This document shows positions 43,982 to 45,701 of a DNA stretch of 45,701 nucleotides, piece after piece; within the stretch, counting starts at the first letter, position 1, and each line of letters begins with the position of its first letter. The stretch comes from Deltaproteobacteria bacterium (lineage in GTDB: Bacteria; Myxococcota_A; UBA796; JAFGLY01). The stretch is from contig JAFGLY010000041.1 of the NCBI GenBank assembly GCA_016927815.1, positions 1-45,701 on the forward strand. The letters run 5' to 3'. The notes below the pieces were generated by a model that worked only from the letters and a program-made list of their open reading frames with translations, ran no database searches and had not been told where the DNA came from. A program made the translations under genes and the position numbers.

Positions 43982-44027
43982 GTTGCGATTCGCCGGGTGT
44001 GACCGATCAGGTGGCTCGAATCGCAAC
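43982..44027. repeat. Palindromic repeat, copy 2
   Basis: Second 46-bp unit with the same 11-bp terminal inverted repeats (43982-43992 and 44017-44027). The centre reads TGACCGATCA, so the one difference from copy 1 breaks the internal palindrome. The spacing of 62 bp between units and near identity point to recent duplication or selection for the pair. Confidence 0.8.
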
Positions 44028-44093
44028 ACCACCCGGACGGCTGCCGGTTCACGATCGTGCCGACCACCGCGCGCCATGGGCCGCGGCGGGCTG

Positions 44094-45701
44094 CTACCGC
44101 CCCCCCGTCACCTCCAAGGGGGGAAGGGGAGGGGTCCAGCCGTTGCCGTCCGCGTCGGCCAGGATCGCGCTGGCCAGTGCCCACCCGGTGGCGGCCGACA
44201 CCGGCGACATGGGCTTGGAACCCGTGGCCACCACCACGTACGCCGCATCTTCCACGGGCACGACCTCGAAGGTGGCCGCGGACCCGGGGGTGCTCGCCAC
44301 GGGCACGCCGTTCTCGTAGAGGGTGAGGGTGTCCACAGCGATCCAGGAGGGCCCGAGCGCCCGGACCTCGAGCGTGAAGGGTCCGATCACCTCGGAACCG
44401 GGCTCGGGGTCCATGGAGAGGAACGGGCCGTTGGAGGCGATCGTGCGTCTTTGACGGATGGCCTGTGCGATGAGGCCTGCGTCGAGGTCCGCCGGGTCGG
44501 AGGTGCCCGCGCCGATCCAGGTGAAGGAGAGCCCGGCGCCCAGCCAGTCGTGGCTGTCCGAGGTACCGGTGGGAGCGACGAGGATGCCCCGAGAGACGAG
44601 GTCCAGGTAGAAGTCCACGGCCCGTCCGACCACGCCGCCGTTCAACACCTCCACGGCGTCGAAGTCGCTGCTCCAGTGGTCGCCGTCGGCGATTGCGCCC
44701 TCGGACCAGCCGGCGATCGACGCCAGGCCCGACATGGGGTGGTTGGCCTGGAGGACCACGTCGGGGAAGTGTGCCCGGATCCGGTCGAACTGCTCCTGGG
44801 TGGTCTCGGGGACCAGGATCCACCAGGGGTAGGCACCACCGTTCACCGCCTCGGGGTCCTCCTGGATGTTCCAGGCGTTGAGATGGCCCCGGAGCGTCGG
44901 GGTGATCTCCTCGGAGGTGTTGAGGGCGAGCACGGCAGCGAGCCCCAGTGCGTCCCGGAGCGCGCTGTAGTCCACCACGTGGTCGTGATCCGATGCCGAC
45001 CAGACCTGCAGGCCCACCCCGGCCGCCCCCACGAGGCGATCCTCGATGGGGACGAAGGCGTCGGGGCTGGTCGAGGCATGGCCGTGGAAGTCGGCCTGGA
45101 TCCATCCCTCGGGCGTCCACGCCTGGGCCAGGGGGAGGTCCACCGTGACGGAGCCGCCGCTCGTCACCTCGAACGCGGCCGAGGCGGTCTCGTACCGGGG
45201 ACCGCGCCAGGCCGTCACCTGGTACGCGCCCGGCTCGAGGAGGAGGCTCACCTGGCCGTCCCGGGCCCAGGCGAGCGCGCCGTACCCCGAGGGGTAGCCC
45301 CCGACGAGGGCGGGATCCGCCCAGGAGGGCTCCGCGGGCAGCGAGATCCGGGCTTCGAACGGCAGGTCGTCGCCACTACGGAGCGTGACGGTCCCCGGGG
45401 GGGTGAGGCCAAGTTCGGGACCCGATCCTTCGGTCCAGCCCCAGCCCCGGGCGAACGGGACCGGCTCGGCGCCGTCCCGGAGGCTCTCGAGCGCGAGATC
45501 GCGTACGAAGCCGGCGCCGTGGGGCGGGTAGGCCCCGGCACCCTCCGGCAGGTCGGTCCACAGGCCGGTGCCTCGCCCATCCACCACGAAGGACACGCTC
45601 GTGCCCGCCGGGACGTACGCCCGGATCTCCCCTTCCGCGTTCGTGACCGCGAGCGTCGAGAAGGCGCCGTCCGCCAGGACGGCCACGCGGGCGCCCTCTA
45701 C
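44094..45701 (-). CDS. PHP-domain (CehA/McbA-like) hydrolase, 5' end beyond window
   Basis: Partial. The reading frame stays open to the window edge (through GTA-GAG-GGC at 45701-45690), so at least 535 residues are present and the start lies outside. N-terminal beta domains come first. The PHP part follows with DFHGHASTSPDA, ASDHDHVVDY, NHPMSG and GTSDSHDW, the metal-ligand His/Asp sets of the family. Characterised CehA/McbA-like enzymes hydrolyse esters and carbamates, but most members are unassigned. Because the N-terminus is missing, a signal peptide or lipobox could not be checked. It converges with the acyl-CoA synthetase gene. Confidence 0.85.
   Translation of the reverse strand, partial: VEGARVAVLADGAFSTLAVTNAEGEIRAYVPAGTSVSFVVDGRGTGLWTDLPEGAGAYPPHGAGFVRDLALESLRDGAEPVPFARGWGWTEGSGPELGLTPPGTVTLRSGDDLPFEARISLPAEPSWADPALVGGYPSGYGALAWARDGQVSLLLEPGAYQVTAWRGPRYETASAAFEVTSGGSVTVDLPLAQAWTPEGWIQADFHGHASTSPDAFVPIEDRLVGAAGVGLQVWSASDHDHVVDYSALRDALGLAAVLALNTSEEITPTLRGHLNAWNIQEDPEAVNGGAYPWWILVPETTQEQFDRIRAHFPDVVLQANHPMSGLASIAGWSEGAIADGDHWSSDFDAVEVLNGGVVGRAVDFYLDLVSRGILVAPTGTSDSHDWLGAGLSFTWIGAGTSDPADLDAGLIAQAIRQRRTIASNGPFLSMDPEPGSEVIGPFTLEVRALGPSWIAVDTLTLYENGVPVASTPGSAATFEVVPVEDAAYVVVATGSKPMSPVSAATGWALASAILADADGNGWTPPLPPLEVTGGR

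Larger units (their letters stand above)
43771..44093. other. Convergent intergenic region with two palindromic repeats
   Basis: 323 nt between the convergent acyl-CoA synthetase and hydrolase genes. No gene is evident. It contains the paired palindromes at 43920-43965 and 43982-44027, which may also serve as transcription stops. The left part has only weak structure, and the right part (44028-44093) shows nothing notable. Confidence 0.6.

Noticed and set aside
43880-44077. A short minus-strand frame covering the palindromes (repeated CCDSSHLTGHTRRIAT-like peptide)
   Set aside because: The peptide repeat only reflects translation of the DNA repeat; no Shine-Dalgarno, and the repeat structure is better explained at DNA level.
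1-45701. CRISPR array, tRNA or rRNA
   Set aside because: No evenly spaced repeats with unique spacers and no recognisable tRNA or rRNA stretches were seen; the heptad arrays are too short and in tandem without spacers.

Overview
The window is very GC-rich (about 70 % by eye) and densely coded. Starts are mixed ATG and GTG, Shine-Dalgarno sites are strong, and there are many lipoproteins. Thrombospondin type 3 repeats, choice-of-anchor (ASH-like) domains plus VWA, an FecR/ECF sigma pair and a fused IcmF mutase together suggest a Myxococcota or related deltaproteobacterial genome. That placement is inference from gene content only. No rRNA, tRNA or CRISPR array was seen.

Layout. 0.3-5.5 kb (+): a DUF362 Tat protein, a NapH/NapG-like polyferredoxin fusion, and a large receiver plus PEP/pyruvate-binding protein. 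5.5-15.4 kb (-): a TSP3-thioredoxin lipoprotein, GlpD, a fused NfnAB-type flavin/FeS oxidoreductase, a 921-aa membrane protein with a PHP-like segment, and a VWA lipoprotein. 15.5-18.3 kb: an ASH/VWA lipoprotein (-), a multi-pass membrane protein (+), and between that and the next gene the wreck of a four-helix-bundle (S23-like) gene bounded by inverted GGCTGTA heptad repeats. 18.3-21.2 kb (-): a secreted protein, an ECF sigma factor and an FecR-TPR protein in an overlapping operon. 21.3-24.2 kb (+): an M20 peptidase and NAD+ synthetase. 24.3-26.2 kb (-): GNAT-YoaP, a Cys-rich lipoprotein and a transposase-like HUH relic. 26.4-31.2 kb (+): IcmF, a small protein and an ABC1 kinase. 31.3-34.2 kb: a second ASH/VWA lipoprotein (-) and two small lipoproteins (+). 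34.2-41.5 kb (-): copper ATPase, HEAT-repeat zinc-ribbon protein, GMC oxidoreductase with a small partner, and a zinc-ribbon membrane protein. 41.6-43.8 kb (+): ADP-forming acyl-CoA synthetase. 43.8-44.1 kb: two palindromic repeats. 44.1 kb to the edge (-): a PHP/CehA-like hydrolase, cut by the window end.

Metabolic reading. IcmF (isobutyryl-/butyryl-CoA interconversion), the ADP-forming acyl-CoA synthetase, the NfnAB-type enzyme, GlpD and the polyferredoxin fit an organism that handles short-chain acyl-CoAs and low-potential electrons flexibly. The many lipoproteins, three of which carry an EDTG motif just after the lipidated cysteine, suggest a complex outer surface.

The most interesting signal is the heptad-repeat/four-helix-bundle element. 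The repeats read GGCTGTA outward from three gene 3' ends, and at two of these genes the repeat supplies the last codons and the stop.
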